From Myxococcus sp. RHSTA-1-4 (GTDB lineage: Bacteria > Myxococcota > Myxococcia > Myxococcales > Myxococcaceae): a stretch of DNA of 64,000 nucleotides. The translations under genes and the position numbers were made by a program. The DNA lies in the NCBI RefSeq assembly GCF_020037125.1, contig NZ_JAIQDG010000006.1:287949-351948 (forward strand), in the 5' to 3' direction. The notes beneath the pieces were generated by a model that saw nothing but the letters and a program-made list of their open reading frames with translations, did no database searches and was not told where the DNA came from. Positions 14,872 to 23,072 of the stretch are shown here, piece after piece. Position 1 is the stretch's first letter. The number at the start of each line of letters is the position of its first letter.

Positions 14872-16278
14872 ATGCAAGACACCATCCAGGGACCTCCGTA
14901 TCCCAACAAGTGCCGTCTGCCCTTCTTCCTCTACCCGCCCGCCATGTGGAGCAACCCGGAGGGCTCCGCGTTCTGCGAGCGGCTGGCGCTCGATGAGTCC
15001 GCGGGCGACTACGTCGTCTACGTCTCGGTGCCGTTCTGCCGGGTGCGCTGCAAGGCCTGCCCCTACTTCGTCCGCGTGCTCTCCCCGGAGGACAAGGAGG
15101 GCGAGGAGGAGCGCTACCTCAACGCGCTCATCGCCGACATCCGGCGCTGGGGCAGCTACCCGCGCTGGCGCGACGGCCGCGCGCGCGCCGTCTACATCGG
15201 CGGCGGCACCGGCTCCATCCTGAAGACCTCCAGCCTGAAGCGGCTGGTGGACGCCATCGCGGAGAGCTTTCCCCTCACGCCCGGCTGCGGCATCACCCTG
15301 GAGGGGAACGCGCGCGACTTCACCGAGGACAAGCTGGACTACGTCGCCAGCTCCCGCATCAACCGCGTGAGCCTCGGCGTCCAGTCCTTCGACGAGAAGG
15401 TGCTGCGCATCGTCGGCTCTCCCCACGCCGCCCAGGAGAGCATCACCGTCATCCAGGGGCTCCAGAAGCGAGGCTTCAAGAACATCTCGCTGGACCTCAT
15501 GTACAACATGCCGCTCCACACCATCACCGAGTGGAAGCGCGACCTCGAGACGCTCAAGCAGCTCGATGTGAAGCACTTCACCGTCTACCTGTACCGCATC
15601 CACGAGGGCACGGCGCAGGAGCAGATGATCAAGTCGGGGCGGCTGCCTCCCGTGAGAGACCCCGACTCTCCGGAGGTGCTGGAGATGCGGCGCGAGGCGA
15701 GCCGCGTCGCCGCCGAGCTCGGCTACCGCGAGTACATGTTCGACCACTTCGCGCAGCCCGGCTTCGAGAGCGAGTACATGCTCTGGTCCTGGCGCGAGGC
15801 GGACAAGGATGCGCTCGCCATCGGCCCGGGCGCCTATAGCTACATCAATGGCTATCGCGTCGGCACCGACAAGGACGTCGCGGGCTACATCAAGGCCGTG
15901 GAGAAGGGCGAGCACCTCCTCTCCACCATCTCCGAGAAGATGGGCGAGCGGGGCCGCCGCGAGCGCTACGTCATCTTCTCGCTCGAGTTCTTCCACATCG
16001 ACTTCGCCCACTACCGGAAGAACTTCGGCACCGCGTTCATGGAGGACTTCTCCGACATCGCGCACAGGCTGAAGCACAAGGGACTGGTGGAGCTGCACCC
16101 GGACCGGATGGAGCTGACCGGGCTGGGCAAGGAGTGGCGCGCCAACGTGCTGCTCGAGTTCATGAACCCCGCGTACTGGAAGGACGAGGGGGCCCTGTCC
16201 GAGCGCAACTGGTCCATGAACACCGTGATGGTGCAGATCGCCGCCTCGGACCGCCGGAAGTGGCTGGGGCTCGACTGA
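14872..16278 (+). CDS. HemN-like radical SAM enzyme of the polyketide cluster
   Basis: This 468-residue protein binds a [4Fe-4S] cluster through the CX3CX2C motif (Cys56, Cys60, Cys63 in VPFCRVRCKACPYF). It carries the SAM-binding GGGT (110-113). The chain then follows the coproporphyrinogen oxidase-like (HemN/HemW/HutW) layout: ITLEGNARDFTEDKL, INRVSLGVQSFDEKVLR, DLMYNMPLHTITEW and a C-terminal HemN domain. HemN-like enzymes in natural-product clusters are usually class C radical SAM methyltransferases or cyclopropanases using two SAM molecules. A carbon methylation or ring rearrangement of the aromatic polyketide is therefore inferred. A plain haem enzyme is unlikely given the operon. Confidence 0.88.
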   Translation: MQDTIQGPPYPNKCRLPFFLYPPAMWSNPEGSAFCERLALDESAGDYVVYVSVPFCRVRCKACPYFVRVLSPEDKEGEEERYLNALIADIRRWGSYPRWRDGRARAVYIGGGTGSILKTSSLKRLVDAIAESFPLTPGCGITLEGNARDFTEDKLDYVASSRINRVSLGVQSFDEKVLRIVGSPHAAQESITVIQGLQKRGFKNISLDLMYNMPLHTITEWKRDLETLKQLDVKHFTVYLYRIHEGTAQEQMIKSGRLPPVRDPDSPEVLEMRREASRVAAELGYREYMFDHFAQPGFESEYMLWSWREADKDALAIGPGAYSYINGYRVGTDKDVAGYIKAVEKGEHLLSTISEKMGERGRRERYVIFSLEFFHIDFAHYRKNFGTAFMEDFSDIAHRLKHKGLVELHPDRMELTGLGKEWRANVLLEFMNPAYWKDEGALSERNWSMNTVMVQIAASDRRKWLGLD

Positions 16279-16293
16279 ATGAGGGGGAACCAC

Positions 16294-17016
16294 ATGCACT
16301 ACCAGAACATCGTCAACGCGTTGCGGGAGCTGGACATCGACACGGGCGCTCTCTCGCTGGACTCCCGGCTCGAAGCGGACCTCGGGCTCGACTCGCAGGA
16401 AATCGTGGAGCTGCGGGCCGCGCTCGACCAGCGCTATCGCATCCAGCTTCCGGAGCGCGAGCTGCGCAAGACCTCCACCCTCCGGGACCTCATCGGCTGG
16501 CTGGAGAAGCTCGCCCCCAAGGAGGATGACCCGGAGCGGGAGTACTCCTGCGAGGCGCGCGCGGTCATCCAGCGCCCTCGTGGTGACGTCTATGAAGCCC
16601 TCTTCCGGCTGGAGGACTGGCCGCGGCACCTGCCCCACGTGCTCGGGGTCAACGTGCTCTACGACGACGGGCGCTACCAGGAGTTCACCATGCGCGTCGC
16701 CTCGAAGACGAGCCCGCTGGAGGTCCGCTCGGTGCGCGACTGCGATGGAGCGGCGCGTATCGACTTCTTCCAGCCCCAGCCCCCGCCCTACCTCCGCCAC
16801 CACTCGGGGGGCTGGCGCTTCGAGGAGCGCGCCGACGGCTCCACCGAGGTGCACACCTTCCACCGCTGGCGGCTGAACCCCGGCGTCGCGCGAGAGCTCT
16901 TCCCCCACACCGGCGTGCCCGTCGAGGAGCAGGTGCGGGACGTGCTCCTGGAGCATGCGCGGCTCGCGCTCTCCCTGTGGAAGAGCCACCTGGAGTCCCA
17001 GCGGAGGTGCGCATGA
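16294..17016 (+). CDS. Acyl carrier protein fused to an aromatase/cyclase domain
   Basis: This 240-residue two-domain protein has an ACP domain at residues 1-78. Its phosphopantetheine attachment motif is EADLGLDSQEIVEL (Ser34). Residues 84-235 are an SRPBCC polyketide cyclase domain (VIQRPRGDVYEALFRLEDWP, then VNVLYDDGRYQEFTM, then FFQPQPPPYLRHHSGGWRF). In ordinary type II systems the ACP is a free 80-90-residue protein, so the fusion is unusual and would hold the nascent chain next to its cyclase. The ATG at 16294 has AGGGGGAA upstream; an ATG at 16279 abutting the previous stop would add five residues. It is the only ACP in the cluster. Confidence 0.9.
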   Translation: MHYQNIVNALRELDIDTGALSLDSRLEADLGLDSQEIVELRAALDQRYRIQLPERELRKTSTLRDLIGWLEKLAPKEDDPEREYSCEARAVIQRPRGDVYEALFRLEDWPRHLPHVLGVNVLYDDGRYQEFTMRVASKTSPLEVRSVRDCDGAARIDFFQPQPPPYLRHHSGGWRFEERADGSTEVHTFHRWRLNPGVARELFPHTGVPVEEQVRDVLLEHARLALSLWKSHLESQRRCA

Positions 17017-17474
17017 GCACGAAGTCCCATCGAACCGGGCGGTTCAGCACCTACGTGCGCGGCATCCGCATCGAGCGTGGGCCGGCGGAGGTCGCCGGCT
17101 TCCTGCGGGAGGTGTCCAACCTGCCACGCTGGACCCGCTTCTTCCTCCACGTCGGCGAGCTCCAGGGCCACGGCTACGCCGTCGAGACGCTGATGGGCCC
17201 CGCGACCACGTGGATTCACGAGTACCAGTCCGAGGACACCCACCAGCTCGAGATTGTCAGCATCATCCGCGGTGCCCGGGAGACCGCCACCCTCGACCTC
17301 TACGCGCAGGGGGAAGGGACGATGGTCCGCTTCCACCTGAGGCTGCCGTCGAAGTGGGACGCGCAGCGGGTGACCCGGCAGCTCGGGCAGCTCGACGACG
17401 AGCTGCGCACCCTCAAGCGGCTCGTGGAGTCCCATCAACCTTCAGCCCAGCCACGCCTGGCAGGTGTTCGATGA
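17013..17474 (+). CDS. SRPBCC polyketide cyclase/dehydratase-like protein
   Basis: This 153-residue single SRPBCC domain begins STYVRGIRIERGPAEVAGFL and contains VSNLPRWTRFFLHVGELQGH and HQLEIVSIIRGARETATLDL. It has a long C-terminal helix (RQLGQLDDELRTLKRLVE). It is more divergent from the ACP-linked cyclase than the two later copies and lacks the 'FxPxPPP' loop. The start overlaps the ACP-cyclase stop (ATGA), and its own stop overlaps the ketosynthase start. A role in ring closure or dehydration of the polyketide is inferred from position. Confidence 0.75.
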   Translation: MSTKSHRTGRFSTYVRGIRIERGPAEVAGFLREVSNLPRWTRFFLHVGELQGHGYAVETLMGPATTWIHEYQSEDTHQLEIVSIIRGARETATLDLYAQGEGTMVRFHLRLPSKWDAQRVTRQLGQLDDELRTLKRLVESHQPSAQPRLAGVR

Positions 17475-18739
17475 AGAGACAGACCCGCGTCGTCATCACG
17501 GGCATGGGGACCCTCAATCCCCTGGGACACTCCGTCCCCGAGTACTGGAGCAACAGCCTGGCGGGCAGGTCGGGCATCAGGCCCATCACCGAGTTCGCCG
17601 TTCCCGCCGGCCGCAGCCGGATTGCCGGCATCGTCCAGGACTTCCCGACGCCTCCGGGGCCGGGGGACCGCGGCCTGATGCTGGCACGGGCCGCCGCCCG
17701 GGAGGCCGTGCGGAATGCGGCCCTGCCCCTGGCGCGCACGCCCGCGGAGGGCTCGCGCCGGGCCGTCTTCCTCGCGACGGCCATTGCCCAGATTGGCTCC
17801 ATGGAACGAGCCTTCGTCCAGCAGAGCCGGGGAGGCACGAAGCCACTCGAGCCGCTCCGGGAGCCGGTGAGAAGCTCCGCGCTGCTGCGCACCTTCCACT
17901 TCAACACCGTGGCGTCCTCCCTGGCGAAGGAGCACGGCTTCCAGGGGGCCTGCGTCACCGTCCCCACGGGCTGCACCGGTGGGCTGGACGCCATCGGCAT
18001 GGCCATGGATGCCATTCGCGCGGGACAGGCCGACGTCGCCCTCACCGGAGCGACCGAGGCCCCCATCACCCCGCTCGTCGTGGCGGCCTTCGGGACGATT
18101 GGCGCCACGTCCCTGCGCAACGACGACCCGGCGGGAGCGAGCCGGCCCTTCGACGTCGAGCGCGACGGCTTCGTCCTCGCGGAGGGCGCGGGCGTGCTGG
18201 TGCTGGAGTCGCTCGAGCACGCCGTGGGCCGGGGCGCTCCCATCCTCGCCGAGCTCGTCGGTTACGGCAGCGTCAACAACTGCCATCACATGACGGACAT
18301 CCCCGAGGACGGTGCCCGCATCGCGAGGTCCGCCGAACTGGCCCTCGCGGACGCGGGGCTGACGCCAGGGGACATCGACATGATCAACGCCCACGGTTCC
18401 TCCACGCCGCAGAATGACGTGGCCGAGGCCAACGCCTACTGGAGCCTCTTCGGCCCACGGGCGGAGACGCTCCCGGTCACCTCGAACAAGTCGCAGATCG
18501 GCCATCCCCTCTCCGCGTCGAACAGCATCGAGGTCATCTCGTCGGTGCTGTCCATCCGGGAGGGCACCATCCCGCCCACGCTCAACCTCCACCGCAAGGA
18601 CAGCCGCTGCCGGCTGGACGTGGTGGCCCACGAGCCGCGGCAGCACGCCGTGCGGCGGGTGCTGAAGACGAGCAGTGGCTTCTCCGGAATCCACTCGAGC
18701 CTGGTCGTCCAACGCTATTCCGGGGAGGCGAGCCCATGA
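17471..18739 (+). CDS. Type II polyketide ketosynthase alpha (KS-alpha)
   Basis: This is the 422-residue condensing enzyme of the minimal type II PKS. The catalytic triad is intact: Cys168 in VPTGCTGGLDAIG, His308 in INAHGSSTPQND and His345 in KSQIGHPLSASN, with Lys340. It starts QTRVVITGMGTLNPLG, the usual KS N-terminus, and has normal length. It decarboxylates malonyl-ACP and extends the chain as a heterodimer with the chain-length factor encoded next, overlapping by four bases. A FabF of fatty acid synthesis is excluded by the adjacent CLF, ACP-cyclase and tailoring genes. Confidence 0.95.
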   Translation: MKRQTRVVITGMGTLNPLGHSVPEYWSNSLAGRSGIRPITEFAVPAGRSRIAGIVQDFPTPPGPGDRGLMLARAAAREAVRNAALPLARTPAEGSRRAVFLATAIAQIGSMERAFVQQSRGGTKPLEPLREPVRSSALLRTFHFNTVASSLAKEHGFQGACVTVPTGCTGGLDAIGMAMDAIRAGQADVALTGATEAPITPLVVAAFGTIGATSLRNDDPAGASRPFDVERDGFVLAEGAGVLVLESLEHAVGRGAPILAELVGYGSVNNCHHMTDIPEDGARIARSAELALADAGLTPGDIDMINAHGSSTPQNDVAEANAYWSLFGPRAETLPVTSNKSQIGHPLSASNSIEVISSVLSIREGTIPPTLNLHRKDSRCRLDVVAHEPRQHAVRRVLKTSSGFSGIHSSLVVQRYSGEASP

Positions 18740-19923
18740 GCGCGCGGAACCGCTGTGTCATCACGGGGCTGGGGCTGGCCACGCCCGCCGGCTGCAACCC
18801 CGAGTCCTACTGGAACACCCTGTCGCACGGACAGCCGCTGTTCAGGGTCCACGACGTCTTCGGCACCGGAGACTCCGGGCTTCCCGTCTCGCGGGTGGAG
18901 GAGCAGGGCTTCGAGCCGGGAGTCTCCCGCCGTCAGGCGAAGAAGCTGGACCGCTTCACCCTGCTCGCGATGGCCGCCGTGCGGGGCGCGCTGCGGGATG
19001 CGCGGCTGTCCGCCGCGGAGCTGTCGCGCGAGACGCTGGGCATGGTGATTGGCAACTCGCTGGGTGGGTGGGCCTTCGTCGAGCCGATGATGTACGGCCT
19101 GTACTCGCGAGGGATGGAGAGCATCAACTCCTACGTCGCCACCGCCTGGTTCCCCGCGGCCGCGCAGGGGGAGGTCTCCATCCAGCTCGGGATTCGCGGC
19201 TACAGCAAGACGGTGTCGGCGGACCGAGTGAGCGCGGGCGTGGCCGTCATCCAAGCCGCCCGGTGCCTCGAAGCGGGGCGCCTGGAGGCCGTGCTCGCGG
19301 GTGGCGCCGAGGCGCCGCTCACCCCGCTGGTCCTCAATGCCTACCTCCAGGCCGGCGGTGGCGATGGTGAGCCCCTCGGCGAGGGCGCCGCGTTCCTGGT
19401 GATGGAGAAGCAGGCGCAGGCGCGAGCGAGGGGAGCGCGGGAGTACGCGGAGGTGCTGGGAGTGGGCCAGGCCGCCAGCCTCCACGAGTCCATGCGGGCC
19501 TGCCTGGATGCAGCCGGCGTGGCACCGGCCGGAGTCGATGCCGTCCTGGTCGCCGGCCCGCCGTCGGAGACGGAGGAGCAGGCGGCGCTCCGGGAACTCT
19601 TCGGAGGCCGCTCCAGCCTCCGCGTCACCTCGCCGAGGACGCTGTACGGGGACACCGTCGCCGCGAGCATGGCGATGGACGTGGCGAGCGCCTGCCTGTG
19701 TCTGGAGCGCCAGGCCCTCCTCCCCTCCTCGGCCGCATGGGAAGAGGCGTCGGCCTATCACCCCTTCCAGCCCGTGGTGGGCACCGCCTGGCCCGCGCGG
19801 CTGCGCAAGGTGCTCGTCAATGGCCGGGACAGCGAGGGACGGGGTGTCTCCATCCTGCTGGGCAAGCCCTCGCGGCGCTCGGTGCGGATGACGGTTTCGG
19901 GAGGCGTGGATGCCCGTGCCTGA
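18736..19923 (+). CDS. Type II PKS chain-length factor (KS-beta)
   Basis: This 395-residue ketosynthase-like protein lacks the catalytic residues. The active-site Cys position is Arg164 (in TVSADRVSAGVAV). The two His motifs are replaced: the first region reads VDAVLVAGPPSET and the second YGDTVAASMAMDV. Overall KS architecture is retained from VITGLGLATPAG to the C-terminus. Partners of this kind determine chain length. In actinobacterial systems this position is generally Gln, so Arg is a notable variation. The gene overlaps KS-alpha by four bases and the methyltransferase by 14, as expected for obligate heterodimer genes. Confidence 0.9.
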   Translation: MSARNRCVITGLGLATPAGCNPESYWNTLSHGQPLFRVHDVFGTGDSGLPVSRVEEQGFEPGVSRRQAKKLDRFTLLAMAAVRGALRDARLSAAELSRETLGMVIGNSLGGWAFVEPMMYGLYSRGMESINSYVATAWFPAAAQGEVSIQLGIRGYSKTVSADRVSAGVAVIQAARCLEAGRLEAVLAGGAEAPLTPLVLNAYLQAGGGDGEPLGEGAAFLVMEKQAQARARGAREYAEVLGVGQAASLHESMRACLDAAGVAPAGVDAVLVAGPPSETEEQAALRELFGGRSSLRVTSPRTLYGDTVAASMAMDVASACLCLERQALLPSSAAWEEASAYHPFQPVVGTAWPARLRKVLVNGRDSEGRGVSILLGKPSRRSVRMTVSGGVDARA

Positions 19924-20917
19924 GCTGGAATTGCTGAAGGTGGTGGCGGCGCAGTGGGCTTCGCAGTCCATCTACGCGGCGGTGAAGCTGGGCGTCATCG
20001 ACACCCTGGAGCGCGCGGGAGGCACCTGCGACGGAGCCGAGCTGGCGCGCCGGAGCGAGGTGCGGGAGGAGCCACTCAACAGGGTCCTCCGCGCGCTGGT
20101 GAAGCTGAAGCTGCTGGAGGAGCCTCACCCGGCGCGCTTCCGGCTGACCGGGCTGGGGCGCTGCCTGCGCACCGGCGCGCCGGGAGCGCTGGCGAGCTGG
20201 GCCCTGCTCTGGGGCGGGGAGTTCCAGCGCTCGTGGTGCAACCTGCTGCCGGCGCTGCGCACCGGGGAGACCGCCTTCGACCAGGTCCATGGCATGGGAC
20301 TCTTCGAGTACCTCCAGACCCGGCCGGAGCGGGCGCGCCTCTTCGACTCGGCGATGACGGGGCTCGCCGGGTTCCTCTACGCCCAGGTCCCCCAGGCGTA
20401 TGACTTCTCCGGGTACGGCACCATCGTCGATGTCGGGGGAGGACACGGGCACCTGCTGGCGAGCATCCTGCGGCAGGCCCCCAAGGCCCGTGGCGTGCTC
20501 TTCGACCAGCCACAGGTCGTCGGGTCCGCGGGAGACGTCCTCCGCCAGGCGGGCGTGGCCGGGCGCTGCGAGAAGGTCGGCGGCGACTTCTTCTCGGCGG
20601 TCCCCGGCGGGGGCGACCTGTACGTGTTGTCGAACATCCTCCACGACTGGGACAACACGCGGGCCGAGCACATCCTCCGCAACTGCCGGCGCGCCATGGT
20701 CCCCTCGGGGCGCCTGCTGCTCGTGGAGATGATGCTGTCCTCGGAGCACGAGCCCGACCTCGCGCGGATGACGGACCTCAACATGCTCACGCTGACGGGG
20801 GGCAAGGAGCGGACCGAAGCGGAGTTCGTCGCGCTGCTGGCCCGCGCGGGCTTCCGGCTGAGCTCGGTGCGGCCCCTGCAACCCATGACCTGCCTCATCG
20901 AGGCCGTGCCCACATGA
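19910..20917 (+). CDS. SAM-dependent O-methyltransferase
   Basis: This 335-residue enzyme is of the plant-caffeate/hydroxyindole O-methyltransferase type common in aromatic polyketide clusters (TcmO/DnrK-like). The N-terminal helical dimerisation domain (1-100) includes VAAQWASQSIYAAVKLGVID and a winged helix. The SAM loop is VDVGGGHGHLL (173-183). The catalytic base is His245 in NILHDWDN. It probably methylates a phenolic hydroxyl of the cyclised product. It starts inside the end of the chain-length-factor gene and ends overlapping the next cyclase gene (ATGA). Confidence 0.92.
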   Translation: MPVPELELLKVVAAQWASQSIYAAVKLGVIDTLERAGGTCDGAELARRSEVREEPLNRVLRALVKLKLLEEPHPARFRLTGLGRCLRTGAPGALASWALLWGGEFQRSWCNLLPALRTGETAFDQVHGMGLFEYLQTRPERARLFDSAMTGLAGFLYAQVPQAYDFSGYGTIVDVGGGHGHLLASILRQAPKARGVLFDQPQVVGSAGDVLRQAGVAGRCEKVGGDFFSAVPGGGDLYVLSNILHDWDNTRAEHILRNCRRAMVPSGRLLLVEMMLSSEHEPDLARMTDLNMLTLTGGKERTEAEFVALLARAGFRLSSVRPLQPMTCLIEAVPT

Positions 20918-21357
20918 GAGACGGAAACATGTTGGAAGAGTCGATACGGATTCAGGGGGACGTGCGGCGGGTGTACGGGGCCTTCGCCGACCTCGCCGGA
21001 TGGAAGGCCATCCTGCCGGACGTGCTCGACGTCCAGGTGCTCTACGACGACGGGCGGCACCAGGAGTTCCTCATGACGGTGTCCAGGCCGGCGGGGCCGG
21101 AGACCGTGCGGGGCATCCGCTTCTGCGAGCCACCCCATCGGATTGCCCTGTTCCAGCCCCAGCCCCCACCCGGCTTCCAGCGCATGGTGGGCGTGTGGAC
21201 ATTCGATGAGGAGCCCGGAGCCACCCGCGTGAAGGCGGAGCGGTGGTTCGAGCCGAGCGACCCGGCCACCTCCCGGGAGGCACTGGCCTCCCGGCTGCGC
21301 GGCCACCTGAAGGCCAACCTGGAGCTCTTCCGGAAGACGCTGGAGGGGCACTCATGA
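20914..21357 (+). CDS. SRPBCC aromatase/cyclase, paralogue of the ACP-linked cyclase
   Basis: This 147-residue single cyclase domain is clearly related to the C-terminal half of the ACP-cyclase fusion. It has VQVLYDDGRHQEFLM against VNVLYDDGRYQEFTM, and LFQPQPPPGFQRMVGVWTF against FFQPQPPPYLRHHSGGWRF. The proline loop and following Trp probably line the substrate cavity. It starts at ATG 20914 overlapping the preceding stop; Met6 at 20929 is an alternative. It probably directs a first or second ring closure, or aromatisation. Confidence 0.85.
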   Translation: MRDGNMLEESIRIQGDVRRVYGAFADLAGWKAILPDVLDVQVLYDDGRHQEFLMTVSRPAGPETVRGIRFCEPPHRIALFQPQPPPGFQRMVGVWTFDEEPGATRVKAERWFEPSDPATSREALASRLRGHLKANLELFRKTLEGHS

Positions 21358-21821
21358 TGAAGCTCAGCGTCTCGCTCGCCGTCGCCGGCACCGCGGCGGA
21401 GGCGTGCGAGCGATTCTGGAAGCTCGACAGCCTTCGCCAGGGCTGGCCCGCCATCCAGGAGGTCTCCGTCCGCTATGACGACACGGTCCTCCAGGAAGCG
21501 GACATGGTGGTCGAGCGGGAAGGACGCCTGGAGCGCATCCGAATCATCCGGCTGCGGAGGGGAACGGACATCGAGTTCTTCAACCCCGTGCCGCCTCCCA
21601 TGCTGCGGCTGCACCGGGGCGCCTGGCGGTTCGCCAGCGCCGGCAGGGCCAGGTGCCTCATCACCGCCGAGCGGGAGTTCGTCCTCGCCGGGAGGGACGG
21701 CGAGCCGGAGGAGCAGTTCCAGTCACGGACCCGGTCCTTCCACGAGGCACTGGAGGCGCGCCTGCGCTCGCTCCTGGAGAGCGTCGGCCGTCAACACCTG
21801 ACACGAGCAGAGGGCGCATGA
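21354..21821 (+). CDS. SRPBCC aromatase/cyclase, third paralogue with the proline loop
   Basis: This 155-residue single SRPBCC domain has VSVRYDDTVLQEADMVVER and FFNPVPPPMLRLHRGAWRF, matching the two other proline-loop cyclases. The C-terminal helix is FHEALEARLRSLLESVG. Two ATG codons (21354 and 21357) are possible starts; the first overlaps the previous stop. Adjacent to its paralogue, it looks like a tandem duplication that has diverged, perhaps for a different ring. Confidence 0.82.
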   Translation: MMKLSVSLAVAGTAAEACERFWKLDSLRQGWPAIQEVSVRYDDTVLQEADMVVEREGRLERIRIIRLRRGTDIEFFNPVPPPMLRLHRGAWRFASAGRARCLITAEREFVLAGRDGEPEEQFQSRTRSFHEALEARLRSLLESVGRQHLTRAEGA

Positions 21822-23056
21822 GCGGAAAGAGCCATGAGGTGATTGTCATTGGCGCGGGCGCCGCGGGAGCCACGGTGGCCAACCTGCTGGCGGCGGAAGG
21901 GCGGGACGTGCTCCTGCTGGAGCGTGCACACGGCGAGGCGCCCCACCTTCCGGAGACGAGCTACGGCCTGCGGCGCGAGTTGCTGTGCCGGCTGGGCGTG
22001 GAGGCACAGGTGGAGCAGGTGCTCGAGCCGCCACCGCCCGTGCGCCTGCTCTCCGTCGCGACCGGAGCGAGCTGCGAGCTGCGGGTGGACCCCGGCCGGA
22101 CGGAGGACCTCCAGGGCAGGAGCCTGAACCGCACCGGCTTCGATGCGCTCCTGCGAGAGGCGGCGCGCTCACGGGGCGCGGCACTGCGGACCTGCTCCGA
22201 GGTGAGGGCTCCGCTGCTGGAGGAGGGCCGGGTCGTCGGGGTGCGCTATGAGTCGGAGGGCCGTGCCATCAAGCTCCAGGCACGCGTGGTGGTGGATGCG
22301 AGCGGGAAGAGCGCCCTGCTGGGACATGCGCTCGGACTGAGACAGCCGCTCCGGAAGCTGGACCCCCGCCGGGCCGTCTTCTCCCACTTCCAGGGAGCGG
22401 CGATGGAGGCGCTCACCGAAGCGGCGCCGATGACCCTCGCCCTCATCGAGGGGGGCTACATCCTCGTGGCCCGGATGCCGGGTGGCCGAGTGAGCGTCGT
22501 GGCCGTGCTGGGGGAGCGGGCGGCGGCTTCGTTCGGCGAGTCGCATGAGTCCGTCTTCCTGGGAGCCGTGCTCCAGTGGGGCGCGCTGAGGGCCGCGGTG
22601 GAGCGTTCGCGGCAGGTCCTCCCCTTCCTGCCCGTGATGAACCAGGCCTTCGAGAGCACACGCGCGGCCGGTGAGGGCTACGTGCTTGTCGGCGAGGCCG
22701 CCTTCTTCTGTGACCCCTTCTTCTCCGGAGGTGTCTCCCTGGCCATGGACGGAGCGGAGCTCGCGGCCGGGCTGGTGTCGCGGCTCCTGGAGGGCGGGGG
22801 GCGCCCCGAGTCGCTGTACGCGGAGTACGAAGCGCGGCTGCGGGTGCTGGTCCGGCGGCGTGAGCAGGAGCCTCGGGACTGGCTCGATGCCTCGTCCCTG
22901 TCTGCGCTGGCCGTGGCGGGCGCCGACCCGCACCTCCCGTGGAGTACCTCGCGGCTGCTGCTGGGAGCGCTGGCGGGCGCGGGCGCGCTGCCGGGCGCGG
23001 CGAATCGCACGGACGCGCTCTCCGCGGCGTCGCGGAAGGCCTTCTCCGAGGTCTGA
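21818..23056 (+). CDS. FAD-dependent oxidoreductase of the halogenase/monooxygenase superfamily
   Basis: This 412-residue flavoprotein has the Rossmann motif VIVIGAGAAGATVANLLAA (residues 8-26) and the RTGFDALL substrate-domain motif. The second FAD motif is GEAAFFCDPFFSGGVSLAMD, whose 'DPxFSxGV' form is shared with FADH2-dependent halogenases. The halogenase WxWxIP signature is absent: the equivalent segment reads GGYILVARMPGGRVSVV. Oxygenation or oxidation of the aromatic product is thus more likely than halogenation. The start overlaps the previous stop. No flavin reductase is encoded nearby. Confidence 0.85.
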   Translation: MSGKSHEVIVIGAGAAGATVANLLAAEGRDVLLLERAHGEAPHLPETSYGLRRELLCRLGVEAQVEQVLEPPPPVRLLSVATGASCELRVDPGRTEDLQGRSLNRTGFDALLREAARSRGAALRTCSEVRAPLLEEGRVVGVRYESEGRAIKLQARVVVDASGKSALLGHALGLRQPLRKLDPRRAVFSHFQGAAMEALTEAAPMTLALIEGGYILVARMPGGRVSVVAVLGERAAASFGESHESVFLGAVLQWGALRAAVERSRQVLPFLPVMNQAFESTRAAGEGYVLVGEAAFFCDPFFSGGVSLAMDGAELAAGLVSRLLEGGGRPESLYAEYEARLRVLVRRREQEPRDWLDASSLSALAVAGADPHLPWSTSRLLLGALAGAGALPGAANRTDALSAASRKAFSEV

Positions 23057-23072
23057 ACCTCCGGGTGCTTCG

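Noticed and set aside
21818..23056. Calling the flavoenzyme a halogenase
   Set aside because: The WxWxIP signature is missing, so only the superfamily is assigned.
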